A DNA stretch of 64,000 nucleotides from Methylobacterium marchantiae (GTDB lineage Bacteria; Pseudomonadota; Alphaproteobacteria; Rhizobiales; Beijerinckiaceae), in the NCBI RefSeq assembly GCF_022179405.1, contig NZ_BPQT01000001.1:94115-158114 (forward strand), read 5' to 3'. A program made the translations under genes and the position numbers. The notes beneath the pieces are model-generated. The model ran no database searches. It worked only from the letters and a program-made list of their open reading frames with translations, and was not told the origin of the DNA. Position 1 is the first letter of the stretch. The number at the start of each line of letters is the position of its first letter. Positions 36,944 through 47,011 of this stretch are shown here, piece after piece.

Positions 36944-37741
36944 CTAAACCAGCCCGCTTCGCCCCGAATGGGCGTCGAGCCACCCGAGCCCGTCCTCGGT
37001 CCGCCCGCGCGGGTTGTACTCGCAGCCCACCGTCCCGGCATATCCGAGCCGGTCGAGTTCGGCGAAGACGAAGGCGTCGTTCACTTCGCCCGTTCCGGGC
37101 TCGTGGCGGGCCGGTACGCTCGCGGTCTGGACATGGCCGATCAGCGGCAGGAGGCGCGCGAGCCGCGTGGTCACGTCGCCGTGCAGGATCTGGCAGTGGA
37201 AGAGGTCGAACTGGAGCTTCAGGTTGGAGAGCCCCTCCCCGCGCAGGTCCGTGACGAAGTCGGCGGCGGCATCGACGTCGTCGAGGAAGTAGCCGGGCAT
37301 GGAGCGGCGGTTGATCGGCTCGATCAGGAGGTCGAGCCCGTGCTCCGCGAGGCGCCCTGCGGCGTGGCGCAGGGAGCGGCGATAGGCCTCCCTGGCGCGG
37401 TCGTCATGCCGGTCGGCCAGGCCCGCCATCAGGTGCAGGCGCGGGCAGCCGGTCGCCCGCGCATGGGCGAGCGCCGTCTCGACGCCGGCGGCCATTGCGT
37501 CGAACCGTCCGGGCAGGGCGGCGAGGCCCCGCTCGCCGGCCGCCCAATCCCCCGGCGGCATGTTGAACAGGACGAGATCGAGCCCGTTGGCGGCGAGGCG
37601 CACGGCGATCGCCTCCGGCGGATGCGCGTAGGGGAACAGGAACTCCACCGCGTCGAACCCGGCGCGCGCCGCGGCCTCGAACCGGTCGAGGAAAGCGTGC
37701 TCGGTGAAGAGCAGCGTCAGGTTCGCGGCAAAGCGTGGCAT
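36944..37741 (-). CDS. hyi: Hydroxypyruvate isomerase
   Basis: TIM-barrel xylose-isomerase-like enzyme, 265 residues from ATG 37741 (MPRFAANLTLLFTEH, the family start). It interconverts hydroxypyruvate and tartronate semialdehyde in glyoxylate metabolism. Metal and substrate ligands are in LIEPINRRSMPGYFLDD (near 143) and LKLQFDLFHCQILHGD (near 178), and the C-terminal GCEYNPRGRTEDGLGW is conserved. The last 12 residues (LDAHSGRSGLV) differ from the MGSI tail of the detached copy at 35060 and may have been supplied by an insertion. It follows the anti-sigma gene by 47 bases. Confidence 0.92.
   Translation of the reverse strand: MPRFAANLTLLFTEHAFLDRFEAAARAGFDAVEFLFPYAHPPEAIAVRLAANGLDLVLFNMPPGDWAAGERGLAALPGRFDAMAAGVETALAHARATGCPRLHLMAGLADRHDDRAREAYRRSLRHAAGRLAEHGLDLLIEPINRRSMPGYFLDDVDAAADFVTDLRGEGLSNLKLQFDLFHCQILHGDVTTRLARLLPLIGHVQTASVPARHEPGTGEVNDAFVFAELDRLGYAGTVGCEYNPRGRTEDGLGWLDAHSGRSGLV
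36980..37048 (-). repeat. Direct repeat within hyi (partner of 35075-35143)
   Basis: 69 bases coding LGYAG to GLGW of hyi, repeated in the same orientation at 35075-35143 with three silent substitutions (66 of 69 identical). The pair flanks the AT-rich segment and may be attachment-site-like. Confidence 0.7.
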
Positions 37742-37788
37742 GGGGCCTCGGTGTCTCTCGGAGCCCGACGGCGTTCGGTCGGCCGTCC

Positions 37789-38502
37789 TCAATCGCGGAT
37801 GAGCTTGCCCGTATAGACGACGGGTCCCGTCGGCAGGCCGGTGGCCGAGCCGTTCGGCGGCTCCACCGAGACCGCGAAGACGCCCTCGCCCCGTCGCGCA
37901 TCCTCGGAACCGGCGGGCAGTGGCAGGCGCGCCGCGTCCTTGCCGATCAGGCCGAGGGATTTCGGTGTCTTGTCCGCGCCGACGTACCAGAGTTCGAGGC
38001 TGTGGCCCGCCGGGGCCTCGGCGCCGACCGGACGCACCCGCGCCGTGCCCGCCGCCGTATCGATGCTGACGATCATGGCCGGCGCCTCGCCGCCGCTGGT
38101 GACCACGGCGACGTAGCGCGTGTCGCCGACCCCGCCGGGGCGGGGCCCGAGGGCGATGAACAGGGCGAGCCCGGCCGCCAGCGCGCCGGCCCCCGCGGCG
38201 GCGGCCCGCCACAGGCCGAGCTTTCGCGAGAGCGTTGCCACGCGGTTGTCGTTGGCGGCCGGAGCCGCGGAGGAGCCGGCGGGGAGCGCGCGCAGGATCC
38301 TCGGCCAGATCCCCGCATCGGGCTCGACCTCGGGCACGGTCTCCGCCAGGGGCGCGAGGCGCCGCTCCCACTCCCGCACGGCGGCGCGGGAGGCGGGATC
38401 GACGGCGAGTTCCAGGTCCATGGCCGCGCGCTCGTCGGCGCCGAGCGTGCCGATGACGTATTCTGCGGCGCGCAGGTCGCGCTCGGCGGGGTCCTCGGTC
38501 AT
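37789..38502 (-). CDS. Anti-sigma factor, RskA type
   Basis: 237 residues from ATG 38502, overlapping the sigma-factor stop by four bases. Residues 1-75 resemble the N-terminal anti-sigma domain (RAAEYVIGTLGADERAAMDL). A single transmembrane helix (GAGALAAGLALFIALG) lies near 105-125, and an RskA periplasmic domain follows (ELWYVGADKTPKSLGLI). It should hold the partner ECF factor at the membrane until a signal releases it. The gene order sigma, anti-sigma, hyi suggests one operon. Confidence 0.88.
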   Translation of the reverse strand: MTEDPAERDLRAAEYVIGTLGADERAAMDLELAVDPASRAAVREWERRLAPLAETVPEVEPDAGIWPRILRALPAGSSAAPAANDNRVATLSRKLGLWRAAAAGAGALAAGLALFIALGPRPGGVGDTRYVAVVTSGGEAPAMIVSIDTAAGTARVRPVGAEAPAGHSLELWYVGADKTPKSLGLIGKDAARLPLPAGSEDARRGEGVFAVSVEPPNGSATGLPTGPVVYTGKLIRD

Positions 38503-39077
38503 GCCGGGCCCTCCAGGCAGCCGCGCAACGCCGCGAGGCCGCGATGCAGCCAGGTCTTGATGGTGTTGACCGGCCGCTCGAACCGCTCGGCCAGTTCCTC
38601 CCGCGAGAAGCCCTCGCAATAGGCGAGCACGATGCAGTCGCGCTGGGTCGTGTCGAGGCGGGACAGGCAGGTGCGCAGGGCGTCGCGCCCGAGGATCGCA
38701 CCCTCGCTGTCATGGGGATCGGCCAGCCGCTCCACCCAATCCTCCCCGTCCTCGGTCACCGGCCCCTGAACCTCTCCCTTGCGCCGGACCCCGTCGATCG
38801 CCCGGTTGCGGGCGATGGTACAGAGCCATGGCAGCGGGCGGCCCGCCTCCGCGGAGAACGAGCCGGCGCTCTGCCAGATTCGCAGGTAGACGTCCTGAAG
38901 CACGTCCTCGGCCATGCCGCGATCCCGCTGGATACGGAGCACGATGCCGAAAAGTTTCGGGGCGGTGAGATCGTAGAGCGCCCGGAGAGCCTGCTCGTTG
39001 CCGGATGCCACGGCCGAAATCAGGCGCGCCAGGGCCGCATCGTCGCGCGAGGCTCGGTCACGCACAGCTCGGGGCAT
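38499..39077 (-). CDS. ECF RNA polymerase sigma factor (SigK/RpoE-like)
   Basis: 192-residue sigma-70 factor with region 2 (ALYDLTAPKLFGIVLRIQ ... EDVLQDVYLRIWQSAGSF, about residues 34-75) and region 4 (LDTTQRDCIVLAYCEGFSRE, about 140-160, then an HTH). Regions 1 and 3 are absent, as in all ECF factors. It is paired with an RskA-type anti-sigma factor by a four-base overlap. The 260-base region upstream separates it from the divergent trypsin-like gene; no convincing autoregulated promoter could be fixed. Confidence 0.92.
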   Translation of the reverse strand: MPRAVRDRASRDDAALARLISAVASGNEQALRALYDLTAPKLFGIVLRIQRDRGMAEDVLQDVYLRIWQSAGSFSAEAGRPLPWLCTIARNRAIDGVRRKGEVQGPVTEDGEDWVERLADPHDSEGAILGRDALRTCLSRLDTTQRDCIVLAYCEGFSREELAERFERPVNTIKTWLHRGLAALRGCLEGPA

Positions 39078-39340
39078 CCTCTCTGCGCGACATGATACGA
39101 CCGTTCGATCTGGCGGGAACGTTGCGAACGAGTCTTAGTGGAGCGATTGCGCGCAGGCTACTGCGTCGCGCGCAATCGATGTGGATCGGCGCGCGATGGA
39201 TCGGCGTGCATCTCGGGGCTGGTCCGCGCGGAGGCCGGCGTGGGTGTTCGACGGCGAGCCGGCGACCTATCTCCCGAAGGAAGAGGCCGCCGAACCTTCG
39301 AGGACGGGGCTCAGAGGCGCAGGACAAGGACACGGGATCG

Positions 39341-40315
39341 ATGACGTCGCACGGAGACTGGAAGATTCCCGCCGCCGTGCAGCCCAAGGCCGGCGATTAC
39401 GCGTACGACCTCGACAGGGCCCTGTCGGCGATGGTCTCGCTCTCCACCCGCATCCCGCCGGAGGCGTTCACCGCCGAGACCCTGGGCACGGAGCGGGCCG
39501 GCAACGGCGTGGTGATCCGCGACGACGGCCTCGTCCTCACCATCGGCTACCTGGTCACCGAGGCGGACAGCGTGTGGATGACGACGCATGACGGACGCTC
39601 GGTGCCCGGCCACGTGGTCGGTTTCGACGCGGTCACCGGGTTCGGCCTGGTCCAGGCCCTGGGCGACCTGCGGCTGCCCGCGCTGCCGATCGGCCGGTCG
39701 GACAGCCTGAAGATCGGCGACAAGGCGGTGATGGCCGGAGCCGGAGGCCGCACCCGCTGCGTCGCCGCCGAGCTGATCGCGCGCCAGGAATTCGCGGGCT
39801 ACTGGGAATACGTCCTCGACGAGGCCCTGTTCACCGCGCCCTCTCACCCGCATTGGGGCGGCACGGCCCTGATCGGCCCGGCGGGCGACCTCCTCGGCAT
39901 CGGCTCGCTGCAGCTGCAGCAGGGCGGCGCGGAAGGCCCCAAGGCGATCAACCTCGTGGTGCCGATCGACCTCCTGCCGCCGATCCTCGACGACCTCACC
40001 ACCCGCGGGCGGGCCGACCGCCCGACCCGGCCCTGGCTCGGCCTCTATGCCAGCGACAGCGACGGCGTCGTGGTGGTGATGGGCCTCGCCGATGATGGCC
40101 CCGCCGAGAGCGCGGACCTGCGCGTCGGCGACGTGCTCGCGGCGGTGGCGGGCGAGCCGGTGGAGGATCTCGCCGGGTTCTTCCGCCAGGTCTGGGCGCT
40201 GGGCGAGGCGGGGGTGCGGGTGCCGCTCACCATCGAGCGCGAGGGGCGCCCGATCAAGCTCGTCGTGACGTCGAGCGACCGCGAGCGCTTCCTGGTCTCG
40301 CCGCAGCTGCATTGA
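39341..40315 (+). CDS. Trypsin-like (S1C/DegP-type) protein lacking catalytic residues
   Basis: 324 residues from ATG 39341. A trypsin-like double barrel (about residues 45-215) is followed by one PDZ domain (about 225-315, [20 protein letters not shown]). The positions of the DegP triad are altered: the His block reads [11 protein letters not shown] instead of xTNxHVV, the Asp block is [10 protein letters not shown], and the Ser block is [18 protein letters not shown] instead of GNSGGPL. There is no signal peptide. It is therefore probably a non-proteolytic scaffold or sensor. It is divergent from the ECF sigma/anti-sigma pair. Confidence 0.75.
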   Translation: MTSHGDWKIPAAVQPKAGDYAYDLDRALSAMVSLSTRIPPEAFTAETLGTERAGNGVVIRDDGLVLTIGYLVTEADSVWMTTHDGRSVPGHVVGFDAVTGFGLVQALGDLRLPALPIGRSDSLKIGDKAVMAGAGGRTRCVAAELIARQEFAGYWEYVLDEALFTAPSHPHWGGTALIGPAGDLLGIGSLQLQQGGAEGPKAINLVVPIDLLPPILDDLTTRGRADRPTRPWLGLYASDSDGVVVVMGLADDGPAESADLRVGDVLAAVAGEPVEDLAGFFRQVWALGEAGVRVPLTIEREGRPIKLVVTSSDRERFLVSPQLH

Positions 40316-40346
40316 TCGGGGCGGGTCGCGGGTCTATCCCGTGGCC

Positions 40347-41777
40347 ATGACGGACCGCGCAGAACATCCCCCCATCCACATCGTCGGCGGCGGCCTCGCC
40401 GGATCGGAGGCCGCCTGGCAGATCGCCGAGCGCGGGCATCCCGTGGTCATCCACGAGATGCGCCCCGTGCGCGGCACCGAGGCGCACAAGAGCCGGGATC
40501 TCGCCGAGCTCGTCTGCTCGAACTCGTTCCGCTCGGACGATGCCAACGGCAACGCCGTCGGCCTGCTGCACCAGGAGATGCGCACGCTCGGGTCGCTGAT
40601 CCTGCGCGCGGCGGACGCGCATCAGGTGCCGGCCGGGGGGGCGCTGGCCGTGGACCGCGACGGCTTCGCCGCCGCCGTCACCGCCGCCCTGGAGGCGCAT
40701 CCCCTCGTCACCATCGCCCGCGAGGAGGTCGAGGGCCTGCCGCCGGAGGAGTGGGGCCGGGCCATCATCGCCACCGGCCCCCTCACCTCGCCCGCCCTGG
40801 CGCAGGCGATCCGCGAGCTCACCGGGGCCGAGGCGCTGGCCTTCTTCGACGCCATCGCGCCCATCGTCCATCGCGATTCCATCGACATGGACAAGGCCTG
40901 GTTCCAGTCGCGCTACGACAAGGTCGGGCCGGGGGGCACGGGCGCCGACTACATCAACTGCCCGATGGACCGCGAGCAATACGACGGCTTCATCCAGGCG
41001 CTGATCGCGGGCGACAAGATCGGCTTCAAGGAATGGGAGGCGACGACCCCCTATTTCGACGGCTGCCTGCCCATCGAGATCATGGCCGAGCGCGGCCCCG
41101 AGACCCTGCGCCACGGCCCGATGAAGCCGGTCGGCCTCACCAACCCGCACGACCCCACGGTGAAGGCCTGCGCCATCGTCCAGCTGCGCCAGGACAATGC
41201 GCTCGGCACCCTCTACAACATGGTCGGCTTCCAGACGAAGCTGACCTATTCCGAGCAGGTCCGGGTGTTCCGCACGATTCCCGGCCTGGAGAACGCCGAG
41301 TTCGCGCGCCTCGGCGGCCTGCACCGCAACACCTATCTCGACAGCCCCCGCCTCCTCGACGCGACCCTGCGGCTGAAGGCGAGGCCCTCCTTACGCTTCG
41401 CAGGCCAGATCACCGGCTGCGAGGGCTATGTGGAGAGCGCCGCCATCGGCCTGATGGCTGGACGCTTCGCGGTGGCCGAGGCGCGCGGCGAGAGCCTGGA
41501 GCCGCTCCCCGCCACCACGGCGCTCGGGGCGCTCATCGGCCACATCACCGGGGGGCACATCGCCGCCGAGGATGCCGGCACCCCGCGCTCGTTCCAGCCG
41601 ATGAACGTCAATTTCGGCCTGTTCCCGCCCCTCGACCATTCCCCCAAGGGCGAAGGCGGCAAGCGCCTGAAGGGGCCGGAGAAGGCAGTGGCGAAGAAGA
41701 AGGCGCTCACCGACCGGGGGCGGGCCGACCTCGCGGCCTGGATGGGGAACGCCCCGGCGCGGATCGCGGCGGAGTAG
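40347..41777 (+). CDS. trmFO: Methylenetetrahydrofolate-tRNA (uracil-54-C5)-methyltransferase
   Basis: FAD- and folate-dependent enzyme that makes m5U54 in tRNA. 476 residues from ATG 40347 (a GTG at 40341 would add two). The N-terminal FAD-binding motif is [20 protein letters not shown], and [13 protein letters not shown] near 50 is a family hallmark. [16 protein letters not shown] and [20 protein letters not shown] are other conserved blocks. It is monocistronic; the next gene is the convergent Fic gene. Confidence 0.95.
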   Translation: MTDRAEHPPIHIVGGGLAGSEAAWQIAERGHPVVIHEMRPVRGTEAHKSRDLAELVCSNSFRSDDANGNAVGLLHQEMRTLGSLILRAADAHQVPAGGALAVDRDGFAAAVTAALEAHPLVTIAREEVEGLPPEEWGRAIIATGPLTSPALAQAIRELTGAEALAFFDAIAPIVHRDSIDMDKAWFQSRYDKVGPGGTGADYINCPMDREQYDGFIQALIAGDKIGFKEWEATTPYFDGCLPIEIMAERGPETLRHGPMKPVGLTNPHDPTVKACAIVQLRQDNALGTLYNMVGFQTKLTYSEQVRVFRTIPGLENAEFARLGGLHRNTYLDSPRLLDATLRLKARPSLRFAGQITGCEGYVESAAIGLMAGRFAVAEARGESLEPLPATTALGALIGHITGGHIAAEDAGTPRSFQPMNVNFGLFPPLDHSPKGEGGKRLKGPEKAVAKKKALTDRGRADLAAWMGNAPARIAAE

Positions 41778-41801
41778 GAACAGCTACGTCTTCAAGCCAA
41801 T

Positions 41802-42455
41802 TCAGATTGAGGCTGCGCCGCCCCCTGCAGCCTCGATAACGCCTATCAATTGCCGAGCGAGCATGCTGCGAATCATTTGCTCCATTTGGCTCACGTCGAG
41901 CAGGCCTAGGCGATCCGCTTGATCGGCGGCTTCGAGGGCCTCGATATAGTGGGATTTATCTTCCTCGATTTGAGCTGGAATCGTTGGATATCCCGGCAAA
42001 ACGTAGCCCAGCTTAATACAGAGAACAGCGTAGGACAGAGTTCTTGCAGTTCGCCCGTTTCCATCGGAGAACGGATGTATCCAATTCAAACGCCACATCG
42101 CATAGGCAGAAAGATGAAAAGCGGTCTTCTCGTGCCAATTATCATTAATATAGTCGCACAATTCAGTCAGGGCCGATTGAACTAGATGAGGTCCGGGAGG
42201 AGCATGGCTGCTGTGACTGATCCCGACGTTTCCAGAGCGAATCTTGCCTGCATCAGCTTCTATGCCCTCCACTGCCTCTTTTTGAAACTCAAGTATGATT
42301 CCCGGCCTTAGTGCGAATGGCCGCTCTTTGTCGAGATAATATTCGACCATCTCTAGGCAGAGATCAAACTGCCTAAAGCCATTTTCGATTTCCCTCAGAT
42401 TATGATCAGCCTTTAAATCCATTAAATCCATAATATAACAATAAATTCCATTCAC
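41802..42455 (-). CDS. Fic-domain AMP-transferase toxin
   Basis: 217 residues; the Fic domain carries the intact active motif HPFSDGNGRTAR at 127-138, with the catalytic His127. Such proteins AMPylate or otherwise modify target proteins and can act as toxins. The start overlaps the stop of a 69-residue upstream gene by four bases, an arrangement typical of Fic-antitoxin pairs. Base composition is much AT-richer than the flanking trmFO and GNAT genes, which suggests recent acquisition. EGIEADAGKIRSG upstream of the motif is a conserved substrate-flap region. Confidence 0.88.
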   Translation of the reverse strand: MNGIYCYIMDLMDLKADHNLREIENGFRQFDLCLEMVEYYLDKERPFALRPGIILEFQKEAVEGIEADAGKIRSGNVGISHSSHAPPGPHLVQSALTELCDYINDNWHEKTAFHLSAYAMWRLNWIHPFSDGNGRTARTLSYAVLCIKLGYVLPGYPTIPAQIEEDKSHYIEALEAADQADRLGLLDVSQMEQMIRSMLARQLIGVIEAAGGGAASI

Positions 42456-42661
42456 CGCCGCCCATCGAAATTATTTGATGCCTGATCGACCATTTCCTTC
42501 GTGATTTTATCATTTTCTATTTTAACATTTCCGTATACAAAACTCTTTCTTTGTTCAATTCGCTGAGCAGTGTTCATCTGAACACTCTTAGCCATTTCAA
42601 CCAACTGAGATAGACTGGTTTGCATGACCGCACCCTCCGCTGTGACGTAAGGTTTCACCAT
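42452..42661 (-). CDS. Small putative Fic antitoxin
   Basis: 69 residues from ATG 42661 (an internal ATG at 42625 gives 57). It is mostly helical and charged, with SFVYGNVKIEN at 40-50. The IEN end resembles the [S/T]xxxE[G/N] inhibitory-helix motif of Fic antitoxins, though Asn stands where Ser/Thr is usual. The gene precedes the Fic gene with a four-base overlap and shares its AT-rich composition. Function as antitoxin is inference from position and motif. Confidence 0.65.
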   Translation of the reverse strand: MVKPYVTAEGAVMQTSLSQLVEMAKSVQMNTAQRIEQRKSFVYGNVKIENDKITKEMVDQASNNFDGRR

Positions 42662-42977
42662 TTCGTAAACTCACCTGTTATCGGAAAGTTCGACGGAGTC
42701 GACTTCCGAGAAATTTCATATCGCCAGCCATAGGCCTTATCATTCGCCGAGCAGGCGAACACATGCAATCCTGACTGTCGTCCTTTAACGGAGTGTCCCA
42801 GCCCCAGCCGCTACGATCCCGTTCGAGGACAATGCTCGCGACAAAGCGGCAACTTTCTCCCGGTCATCGGATACCTGTATCAGCGGCTTCTCCCGATTGA
42901 AGCCATCAATGGCAGGAAGCGGCCATCAGATGCATGCTCAGCCGACCCGCCTGAGCACCGATCCTGAAATGTGATGG
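42662..42977. other. Intergenic region upstream of Fic pair
   Basis: About 315 bases, AT-richer at its left end, GC-rich at the right. It presumably contains the promoter of the antitoxin-Fic operon. No tRNA, inverted repeat or remnant gene was recognised. Confidence 0.45.
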
Positions 42978-43517
42978 TCAGACCGGGTCCAGCGAAAAGA
43001 TCCGCCGGCCCGGGCGGTGGCCCTCGTCGCCGGTGTCGCGAAAACCGAGCTTGATCAGCAATCCCCGCGAGGCCGCGTTCTCGGGCCGGCACTCGGCGAC
43101 GATGAAGCGATGGGGGAAGCGCTTGCGCAGGATCGCGACGGCGCCGGACACCGCCTCGCTGCCGTAGCCCTGGCCGCGGGCGGCGCCGCCGACCCAGTAG
43201 CCGAGCTCGACCCCGTGCTCGCCGCGCAGGTGGAGGCCGACCACCGCCACGAGAACCCCCTCGGCCTTGGCGCCGAGGAAGCAATCCTTCACCGGCTTGC
43301 CCCTGCCGACCGGATCTCGGCCGATCATGCGGCGGGCATGGTCGAGGGTGAAGGGGGCGGGCAGGAAATCCACCACGCCGGTGATGGCCGGATCGTCGGT
43401 CAGCGCCTGGAGCGCCTCCGCATCCGCCTGGACCAGCGGCGCGAGCCGCAGGCGGGTCGTCGCATGCGCGGGCAGGTTCGACAGGGAGTAGCGCGAGGCG
43501 AGCGTGCGAAAGAACAT
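42978..43517 (-). CDS. GNAT family N-acetyltransferase (RimJ/RimL-like)
   Basis: 179 residues from ATG 43517. The acetyl-CoA binding signature is LGYWVGGAARGQGYGSEAVS near residues 103-122, followed by ECRPENAASRGLLIKLGF. The N-terminal TTRLRLAPL is typical of the Acetyltransf_3 (RimJ/L) group. The acceptor is unknown; ribosomal protein N-termini or small amines are possible. It is downstream of the lactate permease on the same strand, but a strong terminator lies between. Confidence 0.88.
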   Translation of the reverse strand: MFFRTLASRYSLSNLPAHATTRLRLAPLVQADAEALQALTDDPAITGVVDFLPAPFTLDHARRMIGRDPVGRGKPVKDCFLGAKAEGVLVAVVGLHLRGEHGVELGYWVGGAARGQGYGSEAVSGAVAILRKRFPHRFIVAECRPENAASRGLLIKLGFRDTGDEGHRPGRRIFSLDPV

Positions 43518-43591
43518 GATTTCGAGGTGGGGCCGCGCGGCGTCGAGAGCAAGACGTGTCTTCGACGGAGCGGGCGTTCGCCGGGGGACGC

Positions 43592-43631
43592 GACAAAAAT
43601 GAAACCCGCCCCGGCTCGGCCGGGACGGGTT
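43592..43631 (-). terminator. Rho-independent terminator of lldP
   Basis: On the minus strand a 13-base stem (AACCCGTCCCGGC with GCCGGGGCGGGTT, one mismatch, three-base loop) at 43603-43631 is followed by TCATTTTTGTC. It lies 27 bases past the lactate permease stop. Confidence 0.8.
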
Positions 43632-43657
43632 CCAACGGGCAGTTCCGTCGGCCGTTC

Positions 43658-45355
<1,698 letters not shown>

Positions 45356-45747
45356 GGGCGTCGTGCTCCTCGGTGGACCCGATCTCCCGCCGGGCCCTTG
45401 ACATCGTTGCTAGCAGAGCAGTGGAGCCGGCTCAACGCAGAGAATGTTGTATTCAGTTGATGTTGCGTTCCTGCTTCGGTGGGCTCGGCGCCGGTGGAAG
45501 CCGCCTCGACCGATTCACCGGCAGACGCGCCCGAAACGGCGGCCGGACACCCGAATGGCCTGTCGCAGGCTCGGAACATGCGGAGGTAGCACCCGCTCCC
45601 CATAGCGTCCTTTCCGCCGGTGATATCGCCGAGAAGCTGACCAAGAAGGCGCGCTGAGGCCGGGGCCTCCCGACAGGCAGGAATGCAGTCCGGGGTGGAC
45701 GCCCTCCCACCCACACCTCAGGATGAGGTGAATGGGTGGGCAGAAGG
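45356..45747. other. Intergenic region between lldP and the NDUFAF6-like gene
   Basis: Nearly 400 bases upstream of lldP. It should hold the lldP promoter at the left. At its right end is a strong hairpin (45706-45740). The middle shows no convincing gene. Confidence 0.45.
45706..45740. terminator. Strong hairpin after the NDUFAF6-like gene
   Basis: CCCACCCA-CACCTCA pairs with TGAGGTG-AA-TGGGTGGG, a 15-base stem with a two-base bulge and GGA loop, eight bases past the minus-strand stop. There is no T-tract. The CACCTCAGGATGAGGTG core also occurs at 51481-51495, so it may be a dispersed repeat that serves as a terminator. Confidence 0.5.
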
Positions 45748-46626
45748 TCAGGCTTTCCGCGATCCGCGCCACAGCCGCCACAGCCGCCGCCAGCGCGGCA
45801 GGGCGATGACCGTGTTGAGCGGGTCGTAGCCCGGCCGCTCCATCATCGCGAGGCTGGGCTCCACCAGGGCCGTCGGCAGGAAGGCGGGCAGAGCGGCCGG
45901 CGCGATCGTCGCCCGCGCCTTCTCGAAGGCGTCGAGATGGCGCCGGGCCAGGGCCCGCAGGTCGGCCGCGGCCCCGAGAAGACCCGGTCCGCCCCGCCCC
46001 GTGACGATGTCCTCGCGGGTGACGCCGTGCTGCTTGAGGATGTCGGCCGGCAGGTAGACCTGTCCGTTGCGGGCATGCCAGGGCAGCGCGCGCAGGAGCC
46101 CGATGACGCCGTAGGCGACACCGGCATGGCCGGCGGCCGCGGCGCCCCCCGGCTCGGCACCGTCGCAGAGGGTCAGAGCCCCGAGGCGGATGAGCGACGA
46201 GGCGGTCTCGCCGCAATAGCCTTCGAGATCGTTCACCCGCGGCATCGGATCGTCGTAGAGGTCGAACACGCGGGCATCGATGAGGTCGACGAAGGGCTGG
46301 CGCCCGAGGCGGCGCGTGACGATGGCGTCGTCGAGGGCGGCGGCGACGGGATTGGCCTTGACGTCCCCCCTCGCCTCGCCCTGGAGCGCGTCGCGCCACC
46401 ATTGCAGCCGGATCTCGCCCGCCATCGGATTGGTGGCGGCATCGCGCACGCGGGCGATGGTGAGGCTGAAGGCGCTGAGCGCGAAGAGGTGGGGCCGGAA
46501 GGCCGCCGGCGCGAACAGGGTGGCGAAGTAGCGGTCCGGATCGCCCTCCCGGACCAGTGCCTCGCAATGCTCGAAGGCGAAGGCGAGGGGTTCGGCCGTC
46601 CCGGGGCTGGTCTCGGTCTTCGTCAC
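45748..46626 (-). CDS. Squalene/phytoene synthase-like protein (NDUFAF6-type)
   Basis: 292 residues with the all-helical squalene/phytoene synthase fold. Both aspartate-rich motifs needed for prenyl synthesis are degenerate: the first region reads TIARVRDAATNPMAG, the second GLLRALPWHARNGQVYLPAD. This matches the non-catalytic subgroup that includes mitochondrial NDUFAF6, a complex I assembly factor. Its start overlaps the end of the Mth938-like (NDUFAF3-type) gene by four bases, directly downstream of secF. A carotenoid or hopanoid role is less likely because of the missing motifs and the context. Confidence 0.8.
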   Translation of the reverse strand: MTKTETSPGTAEPLAFAFEHCEALVREGDPDRYFATLFAPAAFRPHLFALSAFSLTIARVRDAATNPMAGEIRLQWWRDALQGEARGDVKANPVAAALDDAIVTRRLGRQPFVDLIDARVFDLYDDPMPRVNDLEGYCGETASSLIRLGALTLCDGAEPGGAAAAGHAGVAYGVIGLLRALPWHARNGQVYLPADILKQHGVTREDIVTGRGGPGLLGAAADLRALARRHLDAFEKARATIAPAALPAFLPTALVEPSLAMMERPGYDPLNTVIALPRWRRLWRLWRGSRKA

Positions 46627-47009
46627 GCGACCGCGATCAGTGCGGCGGCGACCTTGCGGTTCTCCGCCATCAGGATGTTGTAGGTCCGCGCGGCGGCCCC
46701 CGTCTGCATCACGTCGAGGCCGATGCCGTTGTCCTTGAGCCAGCGCCGCAGGGTATCGGGAAACGGCGCGATGTCGAGGCCGGTGCCGATGAGCAGGAGT
46801 TCGACCGCACCCGCCTCGGCCACGACGGGGCGCAGGGCATTGCGGTCGATGTCCTTGGCCTGCGTGACGTCCCAGGCCCTGATGCCGCTCGGCGTCACCA
46901 GGATCGAGCCGCGATGCGACATCTCGGCGAAGCGGAAGCCGCCATTGCCGTAGGCGTCGATGAGGTGGCGCCCCGGAACGTAGCCGTCGTGCAGGCTGCC
47001 GTCCGCCAT
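46623..47009 (-). CDS. Mth938-like domain protein (NDUFAF3-type)
   Basis: 128 residues forming one Mth938-like (DUF498) domain; blocks are HLIDAYGNGGFRFAEM near 15-30 and ELLLIGTGLDIAPFPDTLRR near 70-89. Mitochondrial NDUFAF3 belongs to this family and assists assembly of the complex I Q-module. The gene starts two bases after the secF stop codon and overlaps the next gene by four bases, so it is in the sec operon. The bacterial role is inferred from homology. Confidence 0.85.
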   Translation of the reverse strand: MADGSLHDGYVPGRHLIDAYGNGGFRFAEMSHRGSILVTPSGIRAWDVTQAKDIDRNALRPVVAEAGAVELLLIGTGLDIAPFPDTLRRWLKDNGIGLDVMQTGAAARTYNILMAENRKVAAALIAVA

Positions 47010-47011
47010 CG

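Larger units (their letters stand above)
35144..36979. mobile_element. Candidate small element inserted in the hyi 3' end
   Basis: The segment is bracketed by two direct copies of a 69-base hyi segment (35075-35143 and 36980-37048). It is AT-richer than its neighbours, most strongly between about 35400 and 36720. Its only convincing gene is the DUF900 hydrolase. No integrase, transposase or terminal inverted repeat is visible, so it is a remnant or was mobilised in trans. This reading is inference from the flanking duplication. Confidence 0.45.

Noticed and set aside
39078-39340. An autoregulated ECF promoter (AAC ... GTC) upstream of the sigma gene, or GGAAC on the plus strand
   Set aside because: The candidate elements have spacing outside the usual range and cannot be told from chance in GC-rich DNA.
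45748-46626. Assignment as phytoene or squalene synthase (crtB/hpnC/hpnD)
   Set aside because: Both Asp-rich catalytic motifs are degenerate and the neighbours are NDUFAF3-type and sec genes, not isoprenoid genes.
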